A stretch of 64,000 nt of DNA from Tragulus kanchil (taxonomy: Eukaryota > Chordata > Mammalia > Artiodactyla > Tragulidae): positions 184,387,801 to 184,451,800 of the forward strand of contig JAIOJX010000025.1 in assembly GCA_022376925.1 (NCBI GenBank). Reading direction: 5' to 3'. The notes under the pieces were generated by a model. The model ran no database searches. It was given only the letters and a program-made list of their open reading frames with translations, and was not told the DNA's origin. This document shows positions 51,760-62,299 of this stretch, one piece after another (positions within the stretch are counted from its first letter, which is position 1; the number at the start of each line of letters is the position of its first letter). The position numbers and the translations under genes were made by a program.

Positions 51760-54000
51760 TGAAAATGCTAGCATGCGCCACAGCCTCCACCACAATCCCT
51801 GACTCAGGTCTGGGCAGACCAGAAGTCGGGTTTGCTTCACCAACATGGGGATCGAAGCCGGGTCTCCCACTTTGCAGGCAGATCTCTACTGGCTGAGCAG
51901 CCAGGGAAATCACTGTTTCTAATAGCAGAATTAGCTTATCAAGACGGTAACCTTGATCAAGACACAGCTGCTCCATGATGTGAAAGTTCGGGTTTCTGTG
52001 TGCCTATTTTTCCAGGGATGGAATTTATAGTTTTACAAAAGATTCAGAAGTGTCTATAACCCCCTAAAAATTTCAAACCCTGGTCTACCAGGCAGCGACC
52101 TTCATGTCGCTGGGGATAATCAGGTTAGTCTGTCGGATATTGTAGAAGAAATTCCTATACGGAACGTGGCAAGTTTTGTTAGGAGCGAGGGGAGGAGGGG
52201 AGGAGACAGAGCACGTGCCTAGGTCACAGTGCAGGAGCATGAGATTCAGAGGTACGGAGAAAGTACTGCTCCTTTATTCTGTCAGTAGTTAATCTGGTCA
52301 TTTTATGAGTAAAGAAAACTATAATAAATGCCTAAGTCAGTCTAAATGTAACCCGACCTGATTGTTCATGTGTACGTGCACGCATACTCACTCACTTCAG
52401 TCCTATCCGACTCTTTGCGACCGGTGGACTGAAGTCCACCTGGCTCCTCTGTCCATTGAATTTCCCAGACAAGAACACTGGAGTGGGTGGCCATGCCCTC
52501 CTCCGGAGGATCTTCCAGACCCAGGGATCGAACCCGTGTCTCCTGCATCTTCAGTTTCTCGGGCAGATTCTTCACTGCTGAGGCACCTGGCTGTTTGTAC
52601 ATAGAGGTGATGCTGAGCCTCTCTGGGGTAAAGGGGCTGGCTCCTCGGGTGGCCTGTCCACCCTTCAGGCTCTCTCCTGAAGGTCCTGGGCTTGTGAGAT
52701 GGGAGTCAGATGCACACAACTCCTGGTCTCTGGGGAGCGTCCCCTGGTGTGCTGGTGGTTCTGTGGGGCCAGTGCCCTGGCTGGGCTCATGAAGTGTTTG
52801 CCCCTCTACCTACTGCTTGCCCTGCTGGCCTTCCCAGGGCAGACGGAGGGGTGGAATAATGTATGATATGTTCTTCCCACTGGGGGCCCGGAAGACTTGT
52901 CTTCGTCTTGGGTCCTGTCTGTTGCAGCCCCTCGGTGACCACCAAGTCCCCGCTCCGGCTCCGCTGTCCTCTGGTCCACATCAGTTCTTCGGTGCTCAGC
53001 CTTCTTCATGATCCCACTCTCCTACCCGTGTATGACTACTGGGCCACACGACGTCCATCATGAAGCATCCTTCCAGCCCGTTGTCAGAGCTCCACGAAGG
53101 TGGGGAGTCTGTGTGTTTCTCTCTGCTGCTTCCACGTTCTGGCATAAGCAGGTGCCTGTAAACGCTAAATACACTGCTCGGTAAGTTACCATACACCTCA
53201 GACGTGTCCCTGACTGACTGTACCGGGATGGGTTACATTGTGTCCTGCCCCAAATTCAGATGCTGACGTTCCAACTCCCAGAGACTTTGAAAATAAAGTC
53301 TTTGCAGATTGAATTCCTTCCCTGAGGTCCTGAGAGTGAGCCCCTGACTCAATGTGACTGGTGTCCTTACCGGGACTGGAGATTTGGACCCAGGCACACA
53401 GTGGGGGGCCACAGGGGGAGGAAGGCGCAGACCAATCGATGCTTCTACAGCACAATGAAGGGCAAACATCGCCCGCTCAGCTCCAGAAGCCGGGAGGCAG
53501 GCTTGGGCCACCGTCTTCCGTGTGACTCAGAAGGCAGCCGCGCTCCAACCACTGTGATCGTGGCCTTTCTATGGCTTAACCCACCCGGTCTGTGGCACTC
53601 TGTGACGGCAACCACCGGAAACGACTGCGTGAGCATTAGGTGGACTAGCTGATCGCTCTCCGGGTCAGGTAGAGCCTCCGCACAATTCTAGACACTGACT
53701 TGTTCCATACGCTTTATCATCATGAAATTCAGGTTAAGAAAAGCCAGTGGGGCCTCCCTGGTGGTCCAGTGAGTAAAGAGTCTGCCTTGCAGTGCAAGGG
53801 GCACCGGTTCGATCCCTGGCCCGGGAGGATCCCACGTGCCGCGGAGCCGCTGGACCTATGTGTCCAATGACAAGCCAGCGCTCTGGAGCACATGCGCTTG
53901 GAGCCGGTGCTCCACAACAAGAGAGGCTGCTACTGTAGGAGGCCACACAGGCCAAAGAACAAAGATGGATGAAAATAAATGATGACTTAGAGGGAAAAAA
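51760..54000. mobile_element. SINEs of the CLRN2-MAN2B2 interval
   Basis: Reverse tRNA-type SINE about 51760-51915, reverse Bov-tA 52372-52597, forward CHR-like SINE 53752-53990. The stretches 51916-52371 and 52598-53751 contain no recognised gene or element. Confidence 0.7.
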
Positions 54001-54794
54001 AGGCCGATGAAGCACAGATATGGAATTCCGTGGGGCGGTTACCTGACAGTGGGGTGGCTGAGAGGCGGATGCGCTGTGCTGTGGGATCCTAGGAGGCTTC
54101 CGCTGCTCTAGAAGAATGGTCCCCACGGGGCCTTCATCTCAGCCTCGAGCACGTCGTGGGTCCCGCATGCCTGTCTTTCCTCACTGTGTACGATGGTACG
54201 TACAACTGTTCTTGTTTACGGCCGAGCACTACTCCGCTGTGCACACGAGGCAGGCCTGCTGTATCGGGGCCTCTTGGATGGACACGTGAATCGTGTGCAC
54301 GTCCAGTCATTGTGACAGACCCCGAGGAGCAGGAAGTTATGTGCTGTTCTTGTATTTAACAATTCTTGTAAGACATGTCCTCCCGTTTTACCTGCCTGTG
54401 TCGCTTCCTTTCACCCCTTGGTGGCCCGAGCTGCGGGACCTCCCTGCACGGCAGCCGTCCCTGGGGCAGGGGCGGGGCCTGGGGCTGCACCCCAGCTGCG
54501 CGGCCCACCCCAGGTCAGGAGGCACAGCCTCGCCACGGCGGGGCCGTCACCACCCTGGGGGGAGCCCAGGAGGGTGCAGCTGGCACAGCAGGGCCTCTGG
54601 GAGCACGGGTGACCCTGCGGAGAGCCGGCACACCTGCAGGCACGTGCGTTTTGGTGTCATGAGTGTGTCCCTCTGTCTTTGGGAGCACGTCCTGGCTTTG
54701 ACTCGCGCCGGGGAAGCATGAGGGGTGAGCACGTGAGAAGCTACCGTCCACGACAGGAGAGGCGGGAGGCAGGCTCCCGGGGCCAGGGAGACCC
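54001..54794. other. Intergenic DNA between CLRN2 and MAN2B2, nothing recognised
   Basis: GC-rich with overlapping open frames on both strands and no family match. A weak L1-like phrase (GTACAACTGTTCTTGTTTAC, CGAGCACTACTCC) occurs near 54195-54300. Confidence 0.45.
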
Positions 54795-54940
54795 AGGGCC
54801 TTAGTGCAAGTTTATTGAAGAAGTCAGAACACCCCGCATCCACCCACCTCCTGCCAGTAGCCCGCCAGCTGGGCCGCTGTCGCCCCTCTCCCCAGCCAGC
54901 AGCTTTTCCGTGTCCTGGGAGCACACAGTTGGTCAAGGGC
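54795..54940 (-). other. MAN2B2: MAN2B2 3' untranslated region with AATAAA
   Basis: An AATAAA on the minus strand at 54811-54816 lies only about 125 nt after the stop, predicting a very short 3' UTR ending near 54795. Confidence 0.6.
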
Positions 54941-55038
54941 TCACGGCTCCTCGAAGTGAATGAAGAACGTCCGGATTTCCTTCGGGTGGATGGTGACGTT
55001 GGGGCCTTGCTGGGATGGCGAGGGACGACTGGACTTGC
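54941..55038 (-). CDS. MAN2B2: MAN2B2 last coding exon with stop
   Basis: 98 nt, encoding a Ser/Pro-rich linker then [18 protein letters not shown] and a TGA stop. The acceptor CCCCAG follows a C-rich tract. The C-terminus is the conserved end of the family. Confidence 0.93.
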
Positions 55039-58000
55039 CTGGGGGGCAGAGGCGGTCTTGCAGCGCGGCCCCTGGAGCCACCGGCTGCCCCAGGGCCCGC
55101 CCCCAGGTGCCCCCTCAGGACACCGCGCCCGCAGCACTGCGGCTCCCGCTGTGAGCACGGCCCCCAGCTGCCCCTCCTGACCAGTCTCCAGGGCCTGGGC
55201 CGTTCGTTGGTGGCTCCCCTGGGGGCCCAGCGCAGTGAAGGCAGGCACAGGGGGTCTTGGCCCACTCGGCCGCCTGTTCCCATAGGGTGAGGCCTGTATG
55301 TGCCCAAGAGCTTTCTCACGGAGGCCACTAGGGGGCCTGCCCTTGATCTCAATGGGCTCCCCTGAGGTCACACCCCGGTGTCAGTGATCACCCATTCATC
55401 CGTCCGCCCTGCCGTCCATCCACCCGACCACCCCTCACCCCTCATCCAGCTCCCCCGTCATCCACTGCTGTTGCTCCGTCCACCCAGCCTCCAGCGCCTA
55501 CCTTCCGTCCTTCCTCCCACCCGTCCATCCATCATCCAATCACGGCATCCACGCACTCTGCTTCCGTACATCCTTTCCTCCAGTGAACGCCCTTCATCCC
55601 GTCTCCCACACTGACGAGGGGCCTGCCTGTGTGCCCGGGCTGTGCCGTGTGCGGCGGGCACAGAGGAGCCGAGCGCCAGCAGCCGGACGGGGAAGGAGGA
55701 GCGGAGGAGCCCCTGACCCAGCGTGCACCGCAGGGAGCTTGACTAGGAGGTGGCCCAGGCGACAGGTCCAGGGCATTCCAGGCAGAGGAGGGAGCACGGG
55801 GCAGGGCCCAGAGGGAAGACGCAGCCTGTGGTTCGCAGGTGCTCCCGGGGGTGTGCAGAGGCGCTCACGGCCGGAGGCGTCACAGCCCCTGGGGGACGCG
55901 TGCAAGTCCCGGGCTCGTCCCCGGCGTGGGTGGGGCGCGTGGTCCTCAACGTACAGCCATTCACACAGCCACACACGGGCAGGAACACACGCACACGTGT
56001 GGAGCCCCGGCAGGTGGGGACGGGACTGAAGCCTTCCGTACGCAGCGGGGACAGATCGGGAAGGCTGAGGCCCAGAGAAGGAGGGCAGCGGGGCAGGGTC
56101 CCACAGCCCGGAGGCGGCCGAGCCGGGCTCTGGCTGAGGGTCGGGCTGGGAATCCGGGGCGGGGCCGGGGCCGGGGGCGCCAAACCTCTGAGGGGGCCCC
56201 GCGTGCTCCATCTCCAGCGGCGCATCTGGCTCGCGTCCCAGGTCCCCGTGAGCGAGCGCTCCTCCACGGACGCCACGGAGCCCAGGCCCCGAAGCACGGA
56301 CTGCGGGACAGGAGCGCGGGGAGGGTGAGCGCCCGGAGCCCGGGTCTCAGCAGAGGACCCACAGCAGCGTCCAGCTGAGGAGCAGGCCCAGGGCGGGGCC
56401 GGCGCTTGGAATCACCCCAGCACAGGGTCCCCGTCTCCCCGAGATGCTCGGACGGAGCCCTGCACAGCCCTGGGATCGAGTCGGTCAGGCCGTGCATCCC
56501 CGGTTCCCGAATGGGCACCCACTCAGCCTCCACGCAGAGAGGGGAGGCGGGTGACCGTTCTGGCCGTGGGAAGGAAGGACAGGCTGCCGCCCGGAGGGCT
56601 GGGGATTGTTCTGTAGAAGCTTCCAGAGCTGGGGGTGGGAAGGCGTGAAGGGGGAGGGTCTGGGTGTAGCTGCCACCCCCCTCTGCCTTTGCATCTGCTC
56701 CTGGGCCAGCTCGTGAGGACGAGGGCCGGGGGCCGGGACCCAACATCCATCCGTGGCAGGCACCTCTGCGCTCACGATCCCAGCAGAATCTCCCGGCATC
56801 CCTGTGGCCAGAGACCCTCTGCTCCCCGTTCACAGGTGAGGAGGCTGAGGCCCGAGCCCAGGGGCCCAGGAGGCCCGGAGGAGGCGTCCGGACTCGGCCC
56901 CCAGACGGCGACTCTGACTGATCACCCACCAGGGAGTCCGCGCAAGCGTCTGTCTGCTTCCTGATCCCACAAACCACATGTGTTTCATATAAAAAGGACA
57001 AATGGGAAACAAACAAAATACGTGCACGTGGTCAAAACTTAAGACCCAGAAGGCCACAGAGAGGGAGGCGGGAGAGCCCCGCGCCCTTCCGGAGGTGGAG
57101 ACTGCGGGTGTGGCTCAGGCACATCCAGCTCTCTGTGACCCTGCGGACTGCTCCCCACAGCGCTCCCCTGTCCGCGGGGTTCTCCAGGCGAGAACACGGG
57201 AGTGGGATGCCATTCTCTTCTCCACCCAGGGATTGAACCGCGGTCTCCCACATGGCGGGCAGATTCTTTACCATCTGAGACACCAGGCAAGCTCTTTATC
57301 TGGCGGTGTCTGCGTCGGGACAGTCCCAACAGGGTGTGTTCCCGAGAGCACGTCCCTGGGGTCCCGACTCAGCGATGTGGGAGCGGGACGCGGGCAGGGC
57401 GGCTTACCTGCAGGCTCACCGTCACTGGCTGCGACAGCACAGGGTGCTGGTCGACCTCATACAGGTGCTGGAGCCGCAGGAGGACGCGGCGGAGGTCTGC
57501 CTTGGCCTTGAGCTTCTGGTCTTAGGGACAGAAGGAAAGTGGCCATGAGGACCCCTGCCTGTGCGGGTGGTGAGGAGGACCAGGGGATCCCCAAGCCTAC
57601 ACATCTGCGCCTCGGTTGCCATGCCTAGAACGGCAATCTCCTTTGCCTAAGACGTTCTATACAGAGCTAATTATGACTCTAATAACAATGCATCTCAGGG
57701 GCGTGTTTCTCCTTCTTGCCAGGAACCCTCCTGCGGGCTCATCTCAGACGTATGTTAACTGCCTCAAGTTGTACGCTCGGCTGTGGCTGTATAAGATCAT
57801 TACAACCTTGAGATATTCTTTGGATCTACGGCTAATAACCAAGAGAAAAAGTACGTAACAGCCGCCCTAAACTAGTGACGCGGGTACTCTCCTACCCGCT
57901 TCCAGTGCCTTTCACCGGGAGCTTTCTCTGTCCCTTTTTACGTTAAGGAAACTTTTGCCGCACAAAGTGCTGAGAGACCGAAGCCACGTCTTATGATCCT

Positions 58001-61000
58001 GAAGTGACCTGTTCTCCTTCGGAGGTCATGGGTCTGACACTGTTCACGGGAAGCTAGCTAGCAGCGCCCACTCTGGCAGGTACAAAGATGGCCTGTGACC
58101 GCTGCCTCTCCTTTTTCCTCCTTCTCCTCGTCCGCAGATGCACTGAGCAAGCCAGCCCTCGGTGGGTCTCTGGGAGCAAGAGGGTGGCTGGGGCTCCGTC
58201 GGCCTTTCCACTGAGATGCGCGGAGTGCAGAGGATCAGGTAAGGGGCAGCGAGGGCCGTGGCAACGTGAACGATGGGCTCCTGGCTGTCTCCCCTCCACC
58301 AGGAAGCCCTCCCTGATACCCCTCTGGGGGCTTCCCTCTGTACACTGCCATTGTGTCCCAGGTCATCCAGGTCCACCGTGTCCCCGCTTGCCGAGTGACC
58401 TGCCTCTCTGCGGGCCTCGCATCCCTTGTTTGTCAGATAAAGGAGCCAGGTGACATCACAGAGCCTGGCCGCCTCCGAGGAGACGCCTTCGTCTGCAGGT
58501 GGGCTGGGGACCTGGCTGGCAAGTGGGGGCAGAAGGGCTTCTGGACCCCGAGCGCCTGCCTCACCTTTCCTGAGAGCCCGCAGGTGCTCCGTGTGGTTGG
58601 AGCTGTACCTCCAGCCGGGGATGCTGAGGATCTGCATGTGGAGACTCGGGGGCAGCGTCACAGCCTCGTGCTTCCCGGGGCCGGAGCCGTGCGGGGCCGT
58701 CGCTGCAAGGCAGGCGGATGACAGGAGCGGGTTTGGGCCAGACTCTCCTCCGGCCTTGCAGGGTTTCCATTTCACCAGATGCCACACCTCCCACCCGTGG
58801 CCCACAGCGCAGGCAGCCCGAAGCATCGGCCGGTACAAACGCCCCTGGACGGCCTTGAGTCTCTGCTCAGCCCGTTCAAACTGCAGGTGGGAGGCTGAGA
58901 CCAGAGAGAGGACGCCATCTCTTCCAGAAAACCAGGGAGCGCACAAGAGCCTGCTGTGTGAGCCAGGGCTGGGACCCCGGCTCCCGTCGCTCTCAACCTT
59001 CGCTGCCTCTGCTCAGGGGGACTGGGCCCTCCACGCCCAGGAGGTGCTCTGTCCACCTCCGGGCCCAGCTGGAGCCGCCATCTCCTCGCAGGTCCGCTCT
59101 CAAAACAGGAGTCTGAGTTCAGCACTGGCTGTAAGACTCGAGGAGTCAACGAACCTCTACACACCTCAGGTCACTCACATCTAAAATGAGGGGCTTGGGG
59201 CTTCCCTGGGGGTCCAGTGGGTAAGGACACCGCCTTGCAGCGCAAGGGGCGCCGGTTCAATCCCCGGCCTGGGAAGATCCCACGTGCCGCGGAGCCGCTG
59301 GACCCATGTGTCCAATCACCGAGCCAGTGCTCTGCGACAAGAGAGGCCACCGCGATGGGAGGCCCACACGGGCCAGAGAACAAAGATGGATGAAAATGGA
59401 TAAATAAAAGACCAATAGAAGTGGCCCGCCCGCTCCCCTCCCTCCCCAACCTGCCCCCTCCCCAAAAATAAAAAATAAATAAAATGAGGGGCTTGAATCT
59501 GAGCTCCCTGGTCCCTCCCTGCCCCCCAGAGTCTCCCAGAGCCCTGCGGGCGCCAGCTCAGCCCACCCCTGGCCAGGTCGGCTCCCTGGGGCAGCGACGC
59601 CAGGTGCCCTGAAGGACGCCCCGTACCCCTCGGCTCTCTGAGCAGCACCACGGGCCTGTGCTGCAGCGCCACCGCACTCCGCGGGCGCAGGCCGCTGGTG
59701 AGGGTCCTGGGTCCCAGCAGGAGCCAGAGCACCGGGTGGACGACCGAGGTGTCGTTCAGCGTGAGGTCGCTGTCCAGGGCCCAGCGGTCATTGTTCCACA
59801 GCCGCCGGTGGAGCATGACCTGCAGGGGACAAGCATGTGCCAGGCCCCGCCTGAGCCTGGCCACCCCGGGCAGCCGGAGGGGCCGCGCCTACCTCCACCT
59901 GCCCACTGCCCTGGCTGGACACGCCGTGCGCCTGCTCCGACAGCAGCACGAGCCGGCTCTGCCTGTCCTGGATGAAGGCCGACTGCACCATCGGGTAGTA
60001 ATTCTGTGGACAGAAGCACTGCCAGCTTGGCCGGGGGCCGGGGGCAGGTGGGCCACCTGGTCTGGGGTCGCCCTTGGGCCCAGATCCGCCTGCTACACAG
60101 GCCCCGCGGCAGCTCAGGGCAGCGGCGGTAGCGAGGGGCAGGGGCTCTGACGTGAGAGATGGACCCACCGGGACTGAAATGCCGCTCCACTGCGTCCTGA
60201 CCTCATGCAGTGGGGACGGAGCCTGCCCAGGCCTCAGTTTCCCCTCCTGTAATATATGCCCTCAATCTCTCCCTGCCCACCTGCTCCAGGATGGAAGGAC
60301 GGCATGTGGGCCAGTCCAGCCTGGGTTGGCCCCACCGCTGGTGCCCACCGAGGAAAGGGGTGGCGTCTGGGCTGGTACGTGGTCACACAGCCCTGGCCCT
60401 GGCTTTGTGGGAGCAAGATGTCCGGGGAGGATGGCCCTGGACTCCCTGGAGCCCAGGCCGCACGGGCGAGGATCAGCCAGCAGAGAGGAAGGCTCAGAAA
60501 CTCAGGGGGACAGAGCAGGGAGGGTCCCCCACCCCTCGGGGCCTGGGTGGAGGGAGAGAGAACAACACGGACCAAGGCTTTCGAGGTGCCCAACACGGCA
60601 CTTCCCCTGGGTCGCCCCGGCAACAGCACAGCTCTGGGGGGCTCACTCCCTTCCAGGGGAGCACTGAAGCCCAGGGAAGAAAGCGACCTGTCCAAGGTCA
60701 CAGTGCTGGAGCGGAAGGCTCTGGGAGCTGGTGGAGCTCAGAACCGAGCCGCTGCTCAGCGCTCCCTGGACAGGCTGTGGCTCAGCTAAGCGCAGCCAGG
60801 GAGGGGCGCACCCCGCTCAGGGCTGGGCCGGCACCACCGCCTCCTCCTCAAGCAGCCCCCAGGCTCAACCACCCGTCCGAGGAGGACCAGCCGTGCACAC
60901 AGGAGACCCCAGGGACGCGCCTCGCCCGCGGGGGCCCAGAGTCTGACACCAGGCCTGAACACGCCGGGGCCGCAGCCCCTGAGGGCACCAGGGCAGTGGG

Positions 61001-62054
61001 GCTCTGGGAGATGCTCTGGAAGCCCTGCTGCTGACCACAGGTCCTTACGGGGCCTCTCCTGCCCTCTGGAAAACAGCCATCAGGACTGTGTCTGGCCGCG
61101 GCCCCCGGGCAGCCCCGGGCGTACCCGGGCGATGGTGTTCTTGTAGCGTCGGTAGGGCCTGCGCTGCATCTGGTAGCCATTGTTGTCGGAGTAGAGGACC
61201 CGGCCCGTGCGCAGACTGGTGCTGGTCCTCAGGATGGCCTCGCGGTTCATTTCCAAGGGGCCCACCCGGTACTGCTGCTCTAGGCGCCGACACAGCAGCT
61301 CCCCGGCAGCGTCCGGGGGCCCGCGGGCCAGCCGGGAGTAGATGGTGAAGGTGGGCTCACGGCCCTCCGCCTCCCTGGAGGAGAAGCAGGACAGGGAGCT
61401 GCGGTCACGCTGGGGGCCTGGACGCGCCTCCTGTCTTCTTCCTTCCTTCCTCTCCTCCCCTTCCCTCCCTCCTCCTTCCTGCAGCCAGGCGGCCAGGAGC
61501 CTGTTGGGGGCACAGGAGAGCCCGGTCCTCTGAAGGTTCTAGGCACCCGGCCTGCCCTGGGGGGCTTTGTCCGGGCTGCTGATGGAAGCACAAGAACGGC
61601 TCTCCTGTGTCGGTCAGTGTCCCCGACGGCTCCTGGCCCTTCTCTGCGCTTGGGGACCACCAAGGTGACGCAGCTCGGGCAACCCCCCAGCATGGCAGAG
61701 ACGGGAGCAGCTCCCATCTTCACCGGACGTTCCTGGCGGAAGGACCGTGTGCCGGGCACAGCTCCAGGAGCTGGGTTCTGAAGCAAAGATGGGCCTCACT
61801 TCCTCCTTCCCCCACCTGTGAGCGCCTGCGTGTGCTGAGCATGACCCGAGGGCCGCCCTCACCTGTAGAAGTCCTGGCGGACCTCGGTCAGCAGCCGCCC
61901 CTGCGTGATCTCCATTCCCACGGCCTCCCACGCTGGCTCTGCTTCCCCACTGGGCATAAACACGTAATTATCCGAAATGGGGCCTTGACTGGTGTCACCG
62001 TTCACATGGTACTCCATGAAGCTCTGGGTCACGTGGACTGTTCGGTGACTGTGC
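54941..62054 (-). CDS. MAN2B2: MAN2B2, epididymis-specific/core alpha-mannosidase 2B2, 3' part (last eight coding exons)
   Basis: MAN2B2 is a glycoside hydrolase family 38 lysosomal/secreted mannosidase that trims the alpha-1,6 mannose of N-glycan cores. Eight exons with matching phases (62054-61863, 61374-61125, 60003-59893, 59819-59627, 58702-58565, 57520-57408, 56300-56186, 55038-54941) encode about 400 C-terminal residues of a protein of about 1000. Landmarks in order: FMEYHVNGD...[103 protein letters not shown]-glycosylation sequons NDT, NHT and NVT are visible. These parts form the beta-sandwich domains behind the catalytic barrel, so active-site residues lie in exons outside the window. 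The gene is convergent with CLRN2. No exon here is duplicated. Confidence 0.96.
55384..55610 (+). repeat. Degenerate CCATCC-type simple repeat
   Basis: Many spaced CATCC, CGTCC and CCACCC words on the plus strand in the last MAN2B2 intron. Confidence 0.75.
56186..56300 (-). CDS. MAN2B2: MAN2B2 exon (second from last)
   Basis: 115 nt, encoding [20 protein letters not shown]...[13 protein letters not shown]. The acceptor CCGCAG is clear. The donor, GTTTGG, is weak but is the only nearby GT that keeps phase with the last exon. Confidence 0.85.
57105..57295 (-). mobile_element. Bov-tA SINE in a MAN2B2 intron
   Basis: Reverse SINE with GGGATTGAACCGCGGTCTCC and GTTCTCCAGGCGAGAACACG, about 110 bp from a MAN2B2 exon. 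Confidence 0.85.
57408..57520 (-). CDS. MAN2B2: MAN2B2 exon (third from last)
   Basis: 113 nt, encoding [20 protein letters not shown]...[10 protein letters not shown]. The acceptor is CTAAG (an AAG-type site) and the donor GTAAGC. Confidence 0.93.
58565..58702 (-). CDS. MAN2B2: MAN2B2 exon (fourth from last)
   Basis: 138 nt, encoding [21 protein letters not shown]...[14 protein letters not shown]...LRK. It contains the NHT sequon. Acceptor TTGCAG and donor GTGAGG. Confidence 0.95.
59198..59480 (+). mobile_element. CHR-like SINE with perfect target-site duplication, inserted in a MIR
   Basis: The 16-bp duplication TAAAATGAGGGGCTTG is exact at 59182-59197 and 59480-59495. The element runs from the tRNA-like head to an A/T-rich tail. 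The site lies in a MIR (59110-59190, forward) within a MAN2B2 intron. Confidence 0.92.
59627..59819 (-). CDS. MAN2B2: MAN2B2 exon (fifth from last)
   Basis: 193 nt, encoding [10 protein letters not shown]...[17 protein letters not shown]...[10 protein letters not shown]. It contains the NDT sequon. Acceptor CTGCAG and donor GTACGG, ending in phase 1. Confidence 0.96.
59893..60003 (-). CDS. MAN2B2: MAN2B2 exon (sixth from last)
   Basis: 111 nt, 37 codons in phase 0, from [10 protein letters not shown] to SGQVE. Acceptor CCACAG and donor GTAGGC. Confidence 0.96.
61125..61374 (-). CDS. MAN2B2: MAN2B2 exon (seventh from last)
   Basis: 250 nt, phase 2 to 0, encoding [15 protein letters not shown]...[11 protein letters not shown]...NTIAR. 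Acceptor CTCCAG and donor GTACGC. Confidence 0.95.
61863..62054 (-). CDS. MAN2B2: MAN2B2 exon (eighth from last)
   Basis: It encodes [18 protein letters not shown]...to the split Arg of DFYR. Donor GTGAGG. The acceptor is either at 62054 or six bases further in at 62048; both keep the frame. Confidence 0.88.
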
Positions 62055-62299
62055 CTGCATGGACCGGAAAGAGGCATCCGTGTCATTGTTACAGACACCG
62101 TCTCATCCTCCTGCCAGAGACCAGGCGCCCAGAGCCTCTGGGGCGATGCCAGCCTGGAACCAGGGTGAGCGCCAACCTCCTCCTCAGCGCGCCCGTGATC
62201 CCCCTGCCCACCGTCTTTCCCAGCATCAGGCTCTCTTCCAACTAGCCGGCTCTTCCCACCAGGTGGCCAGAGGTTTGGTGTTTCAGCCTCAGCATCAGT

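Noticed and set aside
55961..57016. 351-codon open frame on the minus strand
   Set aside because: It runs through GC-rich intron and one MAN2B2 exon in another frame; the real exon (56186-56300) uses its own frame and splice sites. There is no family match.
58044..58946. 300-codon open frame on the minus strand
   Set aside because: It contains the true MAN2B2 exon 58565-58702, but the rest is intron read through by chance; conserved sequence stops exactly at the splice sites.
184..59480. tRNA genes suggested by B-box sequences (GGTTCGATCCC)
   Set aside because: Every one lies in a SINE body with the Bov or CHR continuation and no acceptor stem or anticodon arm fold, so they are tRNA-derived retroposons.
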